Origin: 2-01-FULL-39-33 sp964361645
GTDB lineage: Bacteria > Patescibacteriota > Patescibacteriia > 2-01-FULL-39-33
Assembly: GCA_964361645.1 (NCBI GenBank)
Contig: CAYIBK010000027.1
Location: 1 to 13,527, forward strand
Reading direction: 5' to 3'
Length of the DNA stretch: 13,527 bases
Of the stretch, positions 5,904-13,053 are shown piece after piece. Under the pieces are notes generated by a model, which worked only from the letters and a program-made list of their open reading frames with translations, had not been told where the DNA came from and did no database searches. Numbering within the stretch: position 1 is the stretch's first letter; every line of letters starts with the position of its first letter. Made by a program: the position numbers and the translations under genes.

Positions 5904-7922
5904 TTAGATTAAAGGTACATCAGGAATTTTTTCCCAGTCAGCTAACCAAGCTTGTACTTGGGCATCAGAGGGCATGCGCCAATCGCCTCGGGGCGAAAGG
6001 CAAACCAAGCCAACCTTAGGGCCATCAGGCATAAAGTTGCGTTTGAATTGGTTGGCAAAGAAACGTTTCAGAAAGACTCCAAGCCATTTTTTAATTTCGG
6101 CTAGCTCGTATTTTTTACCAATGGTATTTTGCTGATTAAAAGCTGTTAGAGCCAGGCGCGCAATCCGAGTGGGGCTATAGCCCAAGCGCACCATATAATA
6201 ACCGAAGAAATCATGAAGCTCGTAAGGCCCATTTAAATCTTCTGTCACTTGGGTGATACTCTCACCATCAGGTGGCAGAAGTTCTGGAGAAATAGGAGTT
6301 AATATGATATCGTCTAGAATTTTTTGGACTGTCGGTTCCGAGGCAAAGACGACTTTCGATGTCCAATTAATCAAAAAAGAAATTAGAGTTTTAGGCACGC
6401 CGGCGTTGATAGCATAATGCGAGCCGTGATCACCCATATAGGTGCACCAGCCCAGCATCAGTTCCGACAAATCGCCGGTGCCCAAAACAATACCTTTGAA
6501 TTTAGCAGCTAGGGATAGTTCCACGAATTTGCGTGACCACGCTTGGGCGTTTTCATATACCAGAGTCGTTTCACTTTTATCATGGCCAATGGCCTCAAAA
6601 ATTGATTCGGCAATTCCATCTACCGGTATTTCTTTGAAGGTTACACCCAAGGCCTGAGCTAAGCCAATGGCGTTCTTCTTGGTTCTTTCGGTAGTACCAA
6701 AGCAGGGCATGGTAACAGCCGTGATATTGGTTCGTGGCAGTTTCATCATATCCATAGTATGAACCGCTACCAGCAGAGCATGGGTAGAATCTTGTCCGCC
6801 GGAAATGGCGACAATAACTTTTCTCATATCTTCTGGTAATGAATCTAGGCGACGCATTAGGGCTGTGCTTTGAATTATGAAAGTTTCGCGACAGCGTTCG
6901 TTATGGAGTTTGGGGTCGCTGGGCACGAATGGATGCGGATCAATTGGCCGCAAAAAATTATGATAAACATTAAAATCACGCCATAAGCCGTAAAACTTAG
7001 GCTCAAGCGAAACCCGGCGGAATTTTTTCAGATTATCCATGCCATTTTCCCTAAAAGAGTTTTGACGCATTCGGTCTTGTTCAATGGCCACTAAATCAAT
7101 ATCGGTTATAATATGGGTACTTCTAAGTTGAAATCTATCGGAGGTAGCTAGCAGATTGCCGCGTTCGGCAATAATAGCATCACCATCCCAAGAAACATCA
7201 GAAGTTGATTCACCGTAGCCAGCAGCGCAATACATTTGGGCGGCGACATTTCGCCCAGATGACCCCAGCATCAACTGCAGGCGGTAATCGTGCTTGCCAA
7301 TAGTGATATCGGAAGCCGACATGTTGGCCAAAACAGTAGCACCAGCGAGCGCGGCTAAGGTTGAAGGTGGGATAGGCACCCAACCGTCCTCGCAGATTTC
7401 CAAATGCAAGGCAAAACCGCGATAGGTAGGATGGTAAATAATTATATCAGTGCCAAAAGGAACTTCTTGGCCCATTAAATTAATGGTATCAACTTGGGCT
7501 TCGGCGGCTCGGGCAAAATGGCGCAATTCGTAAAACTCGCGATATTCCGGCGGATAAGCTTTGGGCGTAACTGCCAATATCTTGGTTCGATAAAAAGTGA
7601 CCGCTGTATTGTAGACGGCGCCATCAACTCTTAGTGGCACCCCAACACTAATGATCATATTCAAATCGGCAGTAGCCATAATTAGCTTAAATAGAAACTC
7701 CTCAGCTTGATCCAAAAGAAGCTGGGAATGGAACAGATCTCCACAAGAATAGCCGGTTAATCCCAATTCTGGACAAAGGGCATATTGAGCTCCTCTGTCA
7801 TAAACTTTTATAAGTTCCGCCAAATGATTGGTGAGATTAGCTTCAGCATTAGCCAATTCTACTTTGGGCACAACAGCTGCTAGCCTAAAAAAGCCGTGTT
7901 TTCTGATATCTAAGAAAGTCAT
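5904..7922 (-). CDS. nadE: Glutamine-dependent NAD+ synthetase
   Basis: NadE amidates nicotinate adenine dinucleotide (NaAD) to NAD+ in the cytosol, using ammonia freed from glutamine. The N-terminal nitrilase-type glutaminase (about 1-285) has its full triad: E52 in LCPELGLTGYSCGD, K121 in TPKAYPPEYREF and C177 in EICEDGW. The C-terminal synthetase (about 330-650) has the ATP pyrophosphatase loop AISGGQDST (372-380) and LGTGDLSELMLGWCTYMGDH further on. At 672 aa it matches the long two-domain form known from Mycobacterium tuberculosis, with the triad at almost the same positions. GGAG lies nine bases before the ATG. It follows the prs-like gene by 17 bp, is the last gene of the operon, and is followed by a strong terminator. 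Confidence 0.97.
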   Translation of the reverse strand: MTFLDIRKHGFFRLAAVVPKVELANAEANLTNHLAELIKVYDRGAQYALCPELGLTGYSCGDLFHSQLLLDQAEEFLFKLIMATADLNMIISVGVPLRVDGAVYNTAVTFYRTKILAVTPKAYPPEYREFYELRHFARAAEAQVDTINLMGQEVPFGTDIIIYHPTYRGFALHLEICEDGWVPIPPSTLAALAGATVLANMSASDITIGKHDYRLQLMLGSSGRNVAAQMYCAAGYGESTSDVSWDGDAIIAERGNLLATSDRFQLRSTHIITDIDLVAIEQDRMRQNSFRENGMDNLKKFRRVSLEPKFYGLWRDFNVYHNFLRPIDPHPFVPSDPKLHNERCRETFIIQSTALMRRLDSLPEDMRKVIVAISGGQDSTHALLVAVHTMDMMKLPRTNITAVTMPCFGTTERTKKNAIGLAQALGVTFKEIPVDGIAESIFEAIGHDKSETTLVYENAQAWSRKFVELSLAAKFKGIVLGTGDLSELMLGWCTYMGDHGSHYAINAGVPKTLISFLINWTSKVVFASEPTVQKILDDIILTPISPELLPPDGESITQVTEDLNGPYELHDFFGYYMVRLGYSPTRIARLALTAFNQQNTIGKKYELAEIKKWLGVFLKRFFANQFKRNFMPDGPKVGLVCLSPRGDWRMPSDAQVQAWLADWEKIPDVPLI

Positions 7923-7939
7923 CTGTCTTTGCTCCTTCT

Positions 7940-8896
7940 TTAGCTTAATACTTTATTGATGGTATTAATAAAAATTTCACTGACATCAAAAATTCGGAAT
8001 TTCTCAGAATTTTTTATTATTGGCCACTCCGTGGCCGGATGAGAATTGGTAGCGACAATGAATTCAATTTGGCTATCGATCAAGGCTTGAGCTACTATCC
8101 TATTGTTTAAAGCCAAATGGCTTAAGGCTACAGAAACTGATTTAGCTTCTGATTTAAGATAGAGTTCAGCCGCTTTAATTAAGGTGCCGCCGCTTCTGGT
8201 CATATCATCATAAATAATGACATGTTTATCAGCCACTTCGCCAATAACTCTTTGAGCCGAAGTTTTAACGCCATCACGCTTCTTTTGAATAAAAGCAATG
8301 TCAGTGTGAAAAACACTGGCAAAGGTTTCCACCCATTTGGCGCGGCCTAAATCGGCCGAAGCCATGATACTTTTATGGTTCAAAGGATTATTAAGAATAA
8401 TATTTCTGATACCTGTTTCAATAACTGGTTCGCCGTAAAGCTCACAGCGGGTGCAATCGCCCTCAAAGTAGTGGACGGTTCCGCCGACATGTAAATCCAT
8501 TAAAAGAAAGGTATTGCCCATAGAGGCTTGCGGTATGGCCGAAAATTGTCGGGCAATCGTTTTGGCTGTAACTACCTCACCGGGTTTAACTGCTCTTTCC
8601 ATAGTGGAATAACCGAAGAAGGGCAGGCAAAAAATAATTCTTTTGGCTCCATAGCCGGAAAGGGCGCAACCAATTCGATAAATCTCATTAACTTCGCGAT
8701 CAGAATGAGTACTGCCAACTAAGATGACATCACGGCCGAATAGATCGGTAAAATTATCAACACCAATACGGTAGTAATTTTCCACTCCGCCAAAGATTAT
8801 TCTGTGAGTTGGTAGAACTTTTACTTTCAAGGCCTGAGCAATTTTTTTAGCAAAATAAAGCGAAGCTCGAGTAGAAATAACTAGAGGTTGGGTCAT
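7940..8896 (-). CDS. Ribose-phosphate pyrophosphokinase-like protein (divergent Prs)
   Basis: Prs transfers pyrophosphate from ATP to ribose 5-phosphate, giving PRPP, the co-substrate of PncB. Two type I phosphoribosyltransferase folds are visible. The first contains VILVGSTHSDREVNEIY, LPFFGYSTMERAVKPGE (91-107) and the metal-binding DLHVGG (134-139). The second contains the QKKRDG catalytic segment (204-209) and the PRPP loop YDDMTRSGGTL (229-239). The usual RQDR of the ATP site reads TMER, and the flexible loop and DLH surroundings (GTVHYFEGD) also differ from standard Prs, so the substrate could differ. At 318 aa the length is normal. GGGAG lies six bases before the ATG. The gene sits between the radical SAM gene and nadE, downstream of a tandem-hairpin element. 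Confidence 0.88.
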   Translation of the reverse strand: MTQPLVISTRASLYFAKKIAQALKVKVLPTHRIIFGGVENYYRIGVDNFTDLFGRDVILVGSTHSDREVNEIYRIGCALSGYGAKRIIFCLPFFGYSTMERAVKPGEVVTAKTIARQFSAIPQASMGNTFLLMDLHVGGTVHYFEGDCTRCELYGEPVIETGIRNIILNNPLNHKSIMASADLGRAKWVETFASVFHTDIAFIQKKRDGVKTSAQRVIGEVADKHVIIYDDMTRSGGTLIKAAELYLKSEAKSVSVALSHLALNNRIVAQALIDSQIEFIVATNSHPATEWPIIKNSEKFRIFDVSEIFINTINKVLS

Positions 8897-8937
8897 TTTT
8901 ATCTCCCTATATTGTTAGGTTGTCAAAGTTCCTTCTA

Positions 8938-8997
8938 TTCAAGGCGCCTAATAACATTAAGCAGCTTGAAAAAAGGGCGGTTGCAAAGCACAACCGC
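8938..8997 (-). ncRNA. Tandem-hairpin element, copy 3 (radical SAM-prs gap)
   Basis: On the - strand the first hairpin is GCGGTTG/CAACCGC (8977-8997) with a seven-base loop, followed by CC and a run of six T. The last two T begin the second hairpin: TTCAAG and CTTGAA form its base (8965-8970 and 8938-8943). Inside it, GCTTAAT pairs with ATTAGGC with one G-U around a GTT loop, separated from the base by a 2x2 internal loop. The downstream gene starts about 40 bases later with its own Shine-Dalgarno. This could be an attenuator, an RNA processing signal or a stabilising 3' end. Confidence 0.7.
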
Positions 8998-9007
8998 GCA
9001 TGTTGAT

Positions 9008-9946
9008 TTAATAAAGGATGTCGCCATTACTATCCCAGTTGCGATAGCCGTGGCCATTGGGCTTATGGACAATCGATTTAAAAATTTTGCCAGTGCTGGC
9101 TTCGTCACAGCGGGCGAAGGTGATATTAATACCATGATTTGGATCACTAAGTCCTTCATCAATGGTAAAAACCGGTGTGCCCCAAGGCAGAGGATCACGC
9201 AAGCGTAATCCGTATAAATTACCTTCAACTGCTTCCATAAACTGTGATTGCAGAGGAGCAATAGGCACTTGGTTGATCTGGTTCCATAAGAACACGGAAT
9301 TATTTTGGTCTTGAGTATTATCAGGAATCCAAACTTCTCTAATTACTACCATATGTGCACCTAAATTAGCTGCTCTAAAAATATAATCCATAACTCTGGC
9401 AATATTAGACTCACCATATTTATTAACCACCAAGGAACAGCGCACTAATAGTCCAAACTCTAAGGCTTTAGTCACAAGTTCTTCAGTATTCTGTTCTAAA
9501 CCCATCAAATGTTTATTGGTGGGATTATTAAATGAAGCAACGGAAAATGTTACCATAGTGAGACCAGCTTTTGTTAATTTTTCTAACAGATCGCTTTTAC
9601 TGCCTCGTGTTAGAAGAAAGCCGTTAGTGTGCATATCAACCAAAGGCAGATATTCTCTGGCCGTTCTAACTAAATGGCATAAATAATCAGGATCTTCTTG
9701 AGTCGGTTCGGCTTTGGAAGTCAAAATAGCGTGTGAAGCGCCAAGATTTTTAGCATAGCCCAGTCCAATTCCCAATCTATTTTCATCGCACAATTTAATA
9801 CCAATTTCATCAATAGAAGTTCCAGGAGTAGTGGCGGCAATACAGAATTTGCAACAGCCGTTGCATTTCGTACGACTACTAACCTGAATAGAAAACGATA
9901 AAGCCCAAGGGCGGGACTGGCCGTGGCTGATTTGTTCCGGTGCCAT
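9008..9946 (-). CDS. Radical SAM protein of unknown function (312 aa)
   Basis: The cluster motif C-x3-C-x2-C is C28, C32 and C35 in TKCNGCCKFCIAA, which marks a radical SAM enzyme binding a [4Fe-4S] cluster and S-adenosylmethionine. Barrel strands that fit the family follow: HAILTSKAEPT near 71-81, LVDMHTNGFLL near 101-111 and LTMVTFSVASF near 128-138. The C-terminal part (after about 200) is not recognisable and holds only one further cysteine, so there is no clear SPASM-type second cluster. The reaction cannot be told. It lies 13 bp after the phosphatase gene, with GGAAGGA before the ATG, and a tandem-hairpin element follows its stop. Its place among NAD genes suggests a role in cofactor metabolism or in using it, but that is inference. 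Confidence 0.85.
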   Translation of the reverse strand: MAPEQISHGQSRPWALSFSIQVSSRTKCNGCCKFCIAATTPGTSIDEIGIKLCDENRLGIGLGYAKNLGASHAILTSKAEPTQEDPDYLCHLVRTAREYLPLVDMHTNGFLLTRGSKSDLLEKLTKAGLTMVTFSVASFNNPTNKHLMGLEQNTEELVTKALEFGLLVRCSLVVNKYGESNIARVMDYIFRAANLGAHMVVIREVWIPDNTQDQNNSVFLWNQINQVPIAPLQSQFMEAVEGNLYGLRLRDPLPWGTPVFTIDEGLSDPNHGINITFARCDEASTGKIFKSIVHKPNGHGYRNWDSNGDILY

Positions 9947-9959
9947 TTTTTCCTTCCTT

Positions 9960-10766
9960 CTAATCCGCGATGTAACGCGGATATCGTTCTACTTCTGCTA
10001 AAAGTTCTTCATTGGTAAAGCGGCGGCGTTCAATTTTTTCCCAAACATTTCTTGATAAACTTAAATCCGATGGACAAACTGATCTCAGCCAATCCATGTA
10101 AGGAGAAATTTCTCCTGTTTCGGGATTACGCCTAGTAAAATGCAGGACTTGGCAATTATGGATGTGATCATGCGGATGTTTGGAGTTATCCAATTCCTGA
10201 AAGCGACTTTGTAACATTCGCTCTAATCTAATTCTAAAAGCCCACATAACTTCACCATGGCAGACAATAATAACTTTTTTGTCAGCGCACTCGCGATGCA
10301 TAGTGCCTAGTATTCTATCTAGTCGTCTGCAAAGATCGGCTAGGGATTCGCCTCGCGGTGGATTCCAATAAAAACTGTCAATTTCCCGTCTTTCTAGGTC
10401 TTTGGCAAAATGCAGGCGGCGATTATAATCAGTCATCAAATCCAGAGCGCCCCAATTGCGCTCGCGCAAATAGAATTCTGGATACCATTTGGCTCCAGGT
10501 AATTCTAAGAAGGCGGCTGTTTCCATAGCACGCAGATATTCCGAAACATAATAGCGAAAGAAATCAGTGCCAATATTTTGTTTGATCCAAATACCAGCCA
10601 ATCGAGCATGTTCTCTACCCTTATCAGTTAAACGCCATTTGGAACTGTGGCGCTTTAAAAATGCTTCATTAAAATCCGTATCATCGCCTCTCCGTGATCT
10701 GGAGTTAGCGGCATTACCCTCTGATTCGCCGTGTCGCACTAAAGCAAAATCAATCGGCATAGTCAT
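9960..10766 (-). CDS. Histidine phosphatase family protein (268 aa)
   Basis: The phosphohistidine motif is RHGESEGN (R11, H12) near the N-terminus. R79 in SEYLRAMETA, E102 in LRERNWG and H170 in VIIVCHGEVMW complete the phosphoglycerate mutase-like active site. Members dephosphorylate sugars, nucleotides or cofactors, or act as mutases; the substrate is not evident here. A C-terminal extension after about residue 200 is charged and specific to this protein. It has no signal peptide, so it is cytosolic. The first ATG is chosen because AAGGA lies at normal distance; the ATG two codons later is possible. The stop is TAG. It lies between the NAD kinase and radical SAM genes, so a phosphorylated intermediate of NAD or PRPP metabolism is a reasonable but unproven substrate. 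Confidence 0.9.
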   Translation of the reverse strand: MTMPIDFALVRHGESEGNAANSRSRRGDDTDFNEAFLKRHSSKWRLTDKGREHARLAGIWIKQNIGTDFFRYYVSEYLRAMETAAFLELPGAKWYPEFYLRERNWGALDLMTDYNRRLHFAKDLERREIDSFYWNPPRGESLADLCRRLDRILGTMHRECADKKVIIVCHGEVMWAFRIRLERMLQSRFQELDNSKHPHDHIHNCQVLHFTRRNPETGEISPYMDWLRSVCPSDLSLSRNVWEKIERRRFTNEELLAEVERYPRYIAD

Positions 10767-10798
10767 GTTGTTTTCATCCTTTATGTTTTAAGGTACAT

Positions 10799-10822
10799 TG
10801 ATATAGTTTTATAACCATATCA
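10799..10822 (-). promoter_or_regulatory. Leader hairpin before the phosphatase gene
   Basis: On the - strand TGATATGGTT (10813-10822) pairs with AACTATATCA (10799-10808) around a four-base loop, giving ten pairs including one G-U. The pairing is complete only in the - strand RNA; on the + strand the wobble becomes A-C. It is not followed by a T-run and lies between tandem-hairpin copy 2 and the start codon. Confidence 0.5.
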
Positions 10823-10834
10823 TTTTTTCTTTTA

Positions 10835-10909
10835 TTCAAACCACCCAAACATTTGAGAGGCTTGAAAAAAGAGTGGAAATGGCCGGCTTAGTGCCCGCCT
10901 CTTTCCACT
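10835..10909 (-). ncRNA. Tandem-hairpin element, copy 2 (NAD kinase-phosphatase gap)
   Basis: On the - strand the first hairpin has outer arms AGTGGAAA and TTTCCACT (10902-10909 and 10872-10879). Its inner GC-rich stem (10893-10899 with 10881-10887) has one G-G mismatch, and its five-base loop holds the NAD kinase TAA stop (10888-10890). CTTTTTT follows and overlaps the second hairpin, whose base TTCAAGCC pairs with GGTTTGAA (10859-10866 with 10835-10842). Its upper stem CTCAA/TTGGG closes an ATGT loop. The layout is the same as in copies 1 and 3, with different stem sequences. Confidence 0.7.
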
Positions 10910-11700
10910 AGTTGTGCCAAATTCATTCTTCTGGCCGCGAAATCTATTTGAGATAAAAATCCCATTTTTATTTCTTGAGTTGTGGGCTCAACTATCATCT
11001 TGGCAATATCTTTCACTTCTTGGCTGTAGCCGTCGGCATAGCCGTTAACCGGTTGGCGCGAAGTCACTTCCACGCAAATTTCTTGCGGCGAAACCTGATC
11101 ACAAGGGTAGGGGCCAGTGGCAATACCGCTAATAAACCAATTAGTGGTGTCGAGCGGTAAAACAGAGGAGGTGCCCCTGGCTTTTAGGGCATAACCGGTT
11201 GTGCCTTGAGGCGTAGAAATTATGACGCCATTGCCGCCAACTTGCCGTTTGGGAAAATGAGCTAGCGAGCCGGAAATAGAGAAAGTAATATGATCAGCCA
11301 CATTACCGCCGCAGAAAGCATCGTTGAAAGCTAAAAATTCAAAACTGCTGCCATCTTTTTTAATAAAAGTTACTTTTATCAATTTAGCGGTGATAATCTG
11401 GATTTGATCCAAGCTGATAGGTATTTCATTTATTTCGTTAATCGGATTAAGCAAAAATCCCATTGTACCCCGATTAATGCCGAAGAAAATTTTTCCACTA
11501 CTGTGTTTTTCTCGAACGGTTTTCATGAATTTGCCGTCGCCACCAGCCACCAGATAAACATTGGCTTTATCCTCTTCATCAGTAGCTAGGCAGGCTGGCA
11601 TTAGAAAATTATCCACCCATTGCCGGATATCATTGGCTCTTTCTGAACCCGGTTCATTGGGATCAGGCAAAATAGGAAAATACAGGATATGATCCATCAC
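10888..11700 (-). CDS. nadK: NAD kinase
   Basis: NAD kinase phosphorylates NAD+ to NADP+ in the cytosol. The family signature GGDG is at 53-56 in LVAGGDGKFMK. It is followed by GINRGTMGFLLNP (74-86), the NE/ND site as FNDAFCGG (125-132), and GGNGVIISTPQGTTGYAL (155-172), which matches the DG-x-stPTGSTAYs motif with substitutions. At 270 aa the length is normal. The start is GTG directly followed by ATG; GTG is preferred because GGAG lies seven bases before it, the same spacing as for pncB and deoC. The gene lies 108 bp after pncB with tandem-hairpin copy 1 between them. Its last codons and stop are inside the first hairpin of copy 2. Confidence 0.93.
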   Translation of the reverse strand: MMDHILYFPILPDPNEPGSERANDIRQWVDNFLMPACLATDEEDKANVYLVAGGDGKFMKTVREKHSSGKIFFGINRGTMGFLLNPINEINEIPISLDQIQIITAKLIKVTFIKKDGSSFEFLAFNDAFCGGNVADHITFSISGSLAHFPKRQVGGNGVIISTPQGTTGYALKARGTSSVLPLDTTNWFISGIATGPYPCDQVSPQEICVEVTSRQPVNGYADGYSQEVKDIAKMIVEPTTQEIKMGFLSQIDFAARRMNLAQLVERGGH

Positions 11701-11736
11701 TTTTTATCTCCTTGGTTTATAAAGTACGGTCCTTCA

Positions 11737-11801
11737 TTCAAACTATCTAATTATAAATAGCTTGAAAAAGGAGTGGTGAGAGAGTTTAGTTTCTCACCAC
11801 T
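11737..11801 (-). ncRNA. Tandem-hairpin element, copy 1 (pncB-NAD kinase gap)
   Basis: On the - strand AGTGGTGAGA pairs with TCTCACCACT (11792-11801 with 11772-11781) in a perfect ten-pair stem. CC and five T follow. The T-run leads into the second hairpin, TTCAAGCTAT with ATAGTTTGAA (11757-11766 with 11737-11746), ten pairs including one G-U. The first stem begins eight bases after the pncB TAA. The NAD kinase start follows 36 bases after the second stem. Confidence 0.72.
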
Positions 11802-11808
11802 ATTTTAT

Positions 11809-13053
11809 TTAGACAACACAAGCCTCATTGAGAGTTACTGTGTGTCCAAAAATTCGCTTAAAACGTTCGATATCATTTGGATCGCCCATGGCTTTGGCCA
11901 GGTTGTCACTCAACTTAACCGTGCCATGTCCATTGGCTTCAGTGGCTTTAACTACCAAAGACAATGGTTTAAACATCAGATCATTAGTGAGGTTGGTGCC
12001 CCAGCCGAAACTGACTTTAATTTTACTACGAAAATGATCAGCGATCTTAATAATGGTTTGGATGTCCAAACCGTCTGAGAAAATCAAAAGTTTTTCCATA
12101 GGATTAATACCATGACGTTGATAAAAAGCAATCGCTTTTTCACCAAAGACAATTGGGTCACCACTGTCATGACGCAAACCTTTCCATCTCTGGGCTTGAA
12201 TGGAATTAAAATCTCGGAAGAAGAAATCTGTACCATAAGTATCTGTTAGGGCCACAGACAAACCGTAGCCATACAATTCCCACCAGTCATGAAGTGTTTG
12301 GCTATGCGAAGCGCGGATGTCATCATCACTGCCGTGCATAATACCTGACATCACCATATACATTTCATGAGCTGAAGTGCCCATAGGTAAAATAGCATAA
12401 TCCATAGCCGCTTTGACATTGGAAGTACCCAAGAATTGCGAGCCTAGCTCGGTTTTCAAAGCTTCCACCACATAATACTGCCAATCGCGGCTAAAGCGCC
12501 GGCGAGTACCGAAATCAGTGATGGTGATATCAGGATATTTCCTGATCAAAGCAATTTTGTCGGCTAATTTAATTCTGGCTTTGGCATACATTGTTTCTTG
12601 CTCAAATGAGCTTAAGTCAGCGGACTTTATTCTGTTTCTAAAATAAAGCTCATTGACAATAGAAAGAGCCAGAGTTTCCCAATAAATCGCTTCCGCCCAA
12701 GAGCCAGCAAATTCCAAACGGTACTCGTCACCAGCTATTTCCAGATGGTAGTCGGGCAGTTGTAGGCCGGCTAGAAATTCCAAATATTCTTCGGTAAACA
12801 TACGCTGACCATATTCATTGGTGCCGCGCAGATAATGCAGTTCGCTTTTGTTAAAGCGCAAAGTTCTTACTGCATCAAGTTGCTCTCTTAGTTCGCCTTC
12901 GTCTATGTATTCAACTAAAGCCACCACAGTAGAGCGATTCTTAAAAGCGTATTCTACTGGCACATTTTTATACTTTAGAAAAACCAACAAACCCATAGTG
13001 AATTTATAGAAATCTGTATCTAGTAGCGAAGTGATGATTGGTTTACCTCTCAT
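11809..13053 (-). CDS. pncB: Nicotinate phosphoribosyltransferase
   Basis: PncB joins nicotinate and PRPP to nicotinate mononucleotide, the entry step of the Preiss-Handler salvage route in the cytosol. The family motifs appear in order: SLLDTDFYKFTM (9-20), ITDFGTRRRFSR (178-189), FLGTSN (207-212), the phosphorylatable H229 in PMGTSAHEM, GLRHDSGDP (292-300), IFSDGLD (324-330) and SFGWGTNLTND (348-358). The protein resembles the E. coli type closely along its 414 residues, so it is not the NAMPT type. GGAG lies seven bases before the ATG, within the end of the Nudix gene, and the two coding regions overlap by 11 bp, which suggests coupled translation. Tandem-hairpin copy 1 begins just after the TAA. 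Confidence 0.96.
   Translation of the reverse strand: MRGKPIITSLLDTDFYKFTMGLLVFLKYKNVPVEYAFKNRSTVVALVEYIDEGELREQLDAVRTLRFNKSELHYLRGTNEYGQRMFTEEYLEFLAGLQLPDYHLEIAGDEYRLEFAGSWAEAIYWETLALSIVNELYFRNRIKSADLSSFEQETMYAKARIKLADKIALIRKYPDITITDFGTRRRFSRDWQYYVVEALKTELGSQFLGTSNVKAAMDYAILPMGTSAHEMYMVMSGIMHGSDDDIRASHSQTLHDWWELYGYGLSVALTDTYGTDFFFRDFNSIQAQRWKGLRHDSGDPIVFGEKAIAFYQRHGINPMEKLLIFSDGLDIQTIIKIADHFRSKIKVSFGWGTNLTNDLMFKPLSLVVKATEANGHGTVKLSDNLAKAMGDPNDIERFKRIFGHTVTLNEACVV

Noticed and set aside
8888..9261. Overlapping open frames of 106-108 aa on both strands over the radical SAM end and the hairpin element
   Set aside because: They are shadows of the radical SAM gene and the intergenic RNA element; the radical SAM frame has the clear motifs.
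8938..11801. Reading the three repeated intergenic elements as insertion sequences or a CRISPR array
   Set aside because: They are spaced by whole genes, share only short base sequences, carry no ORF and have differing stems, so neither type fits.
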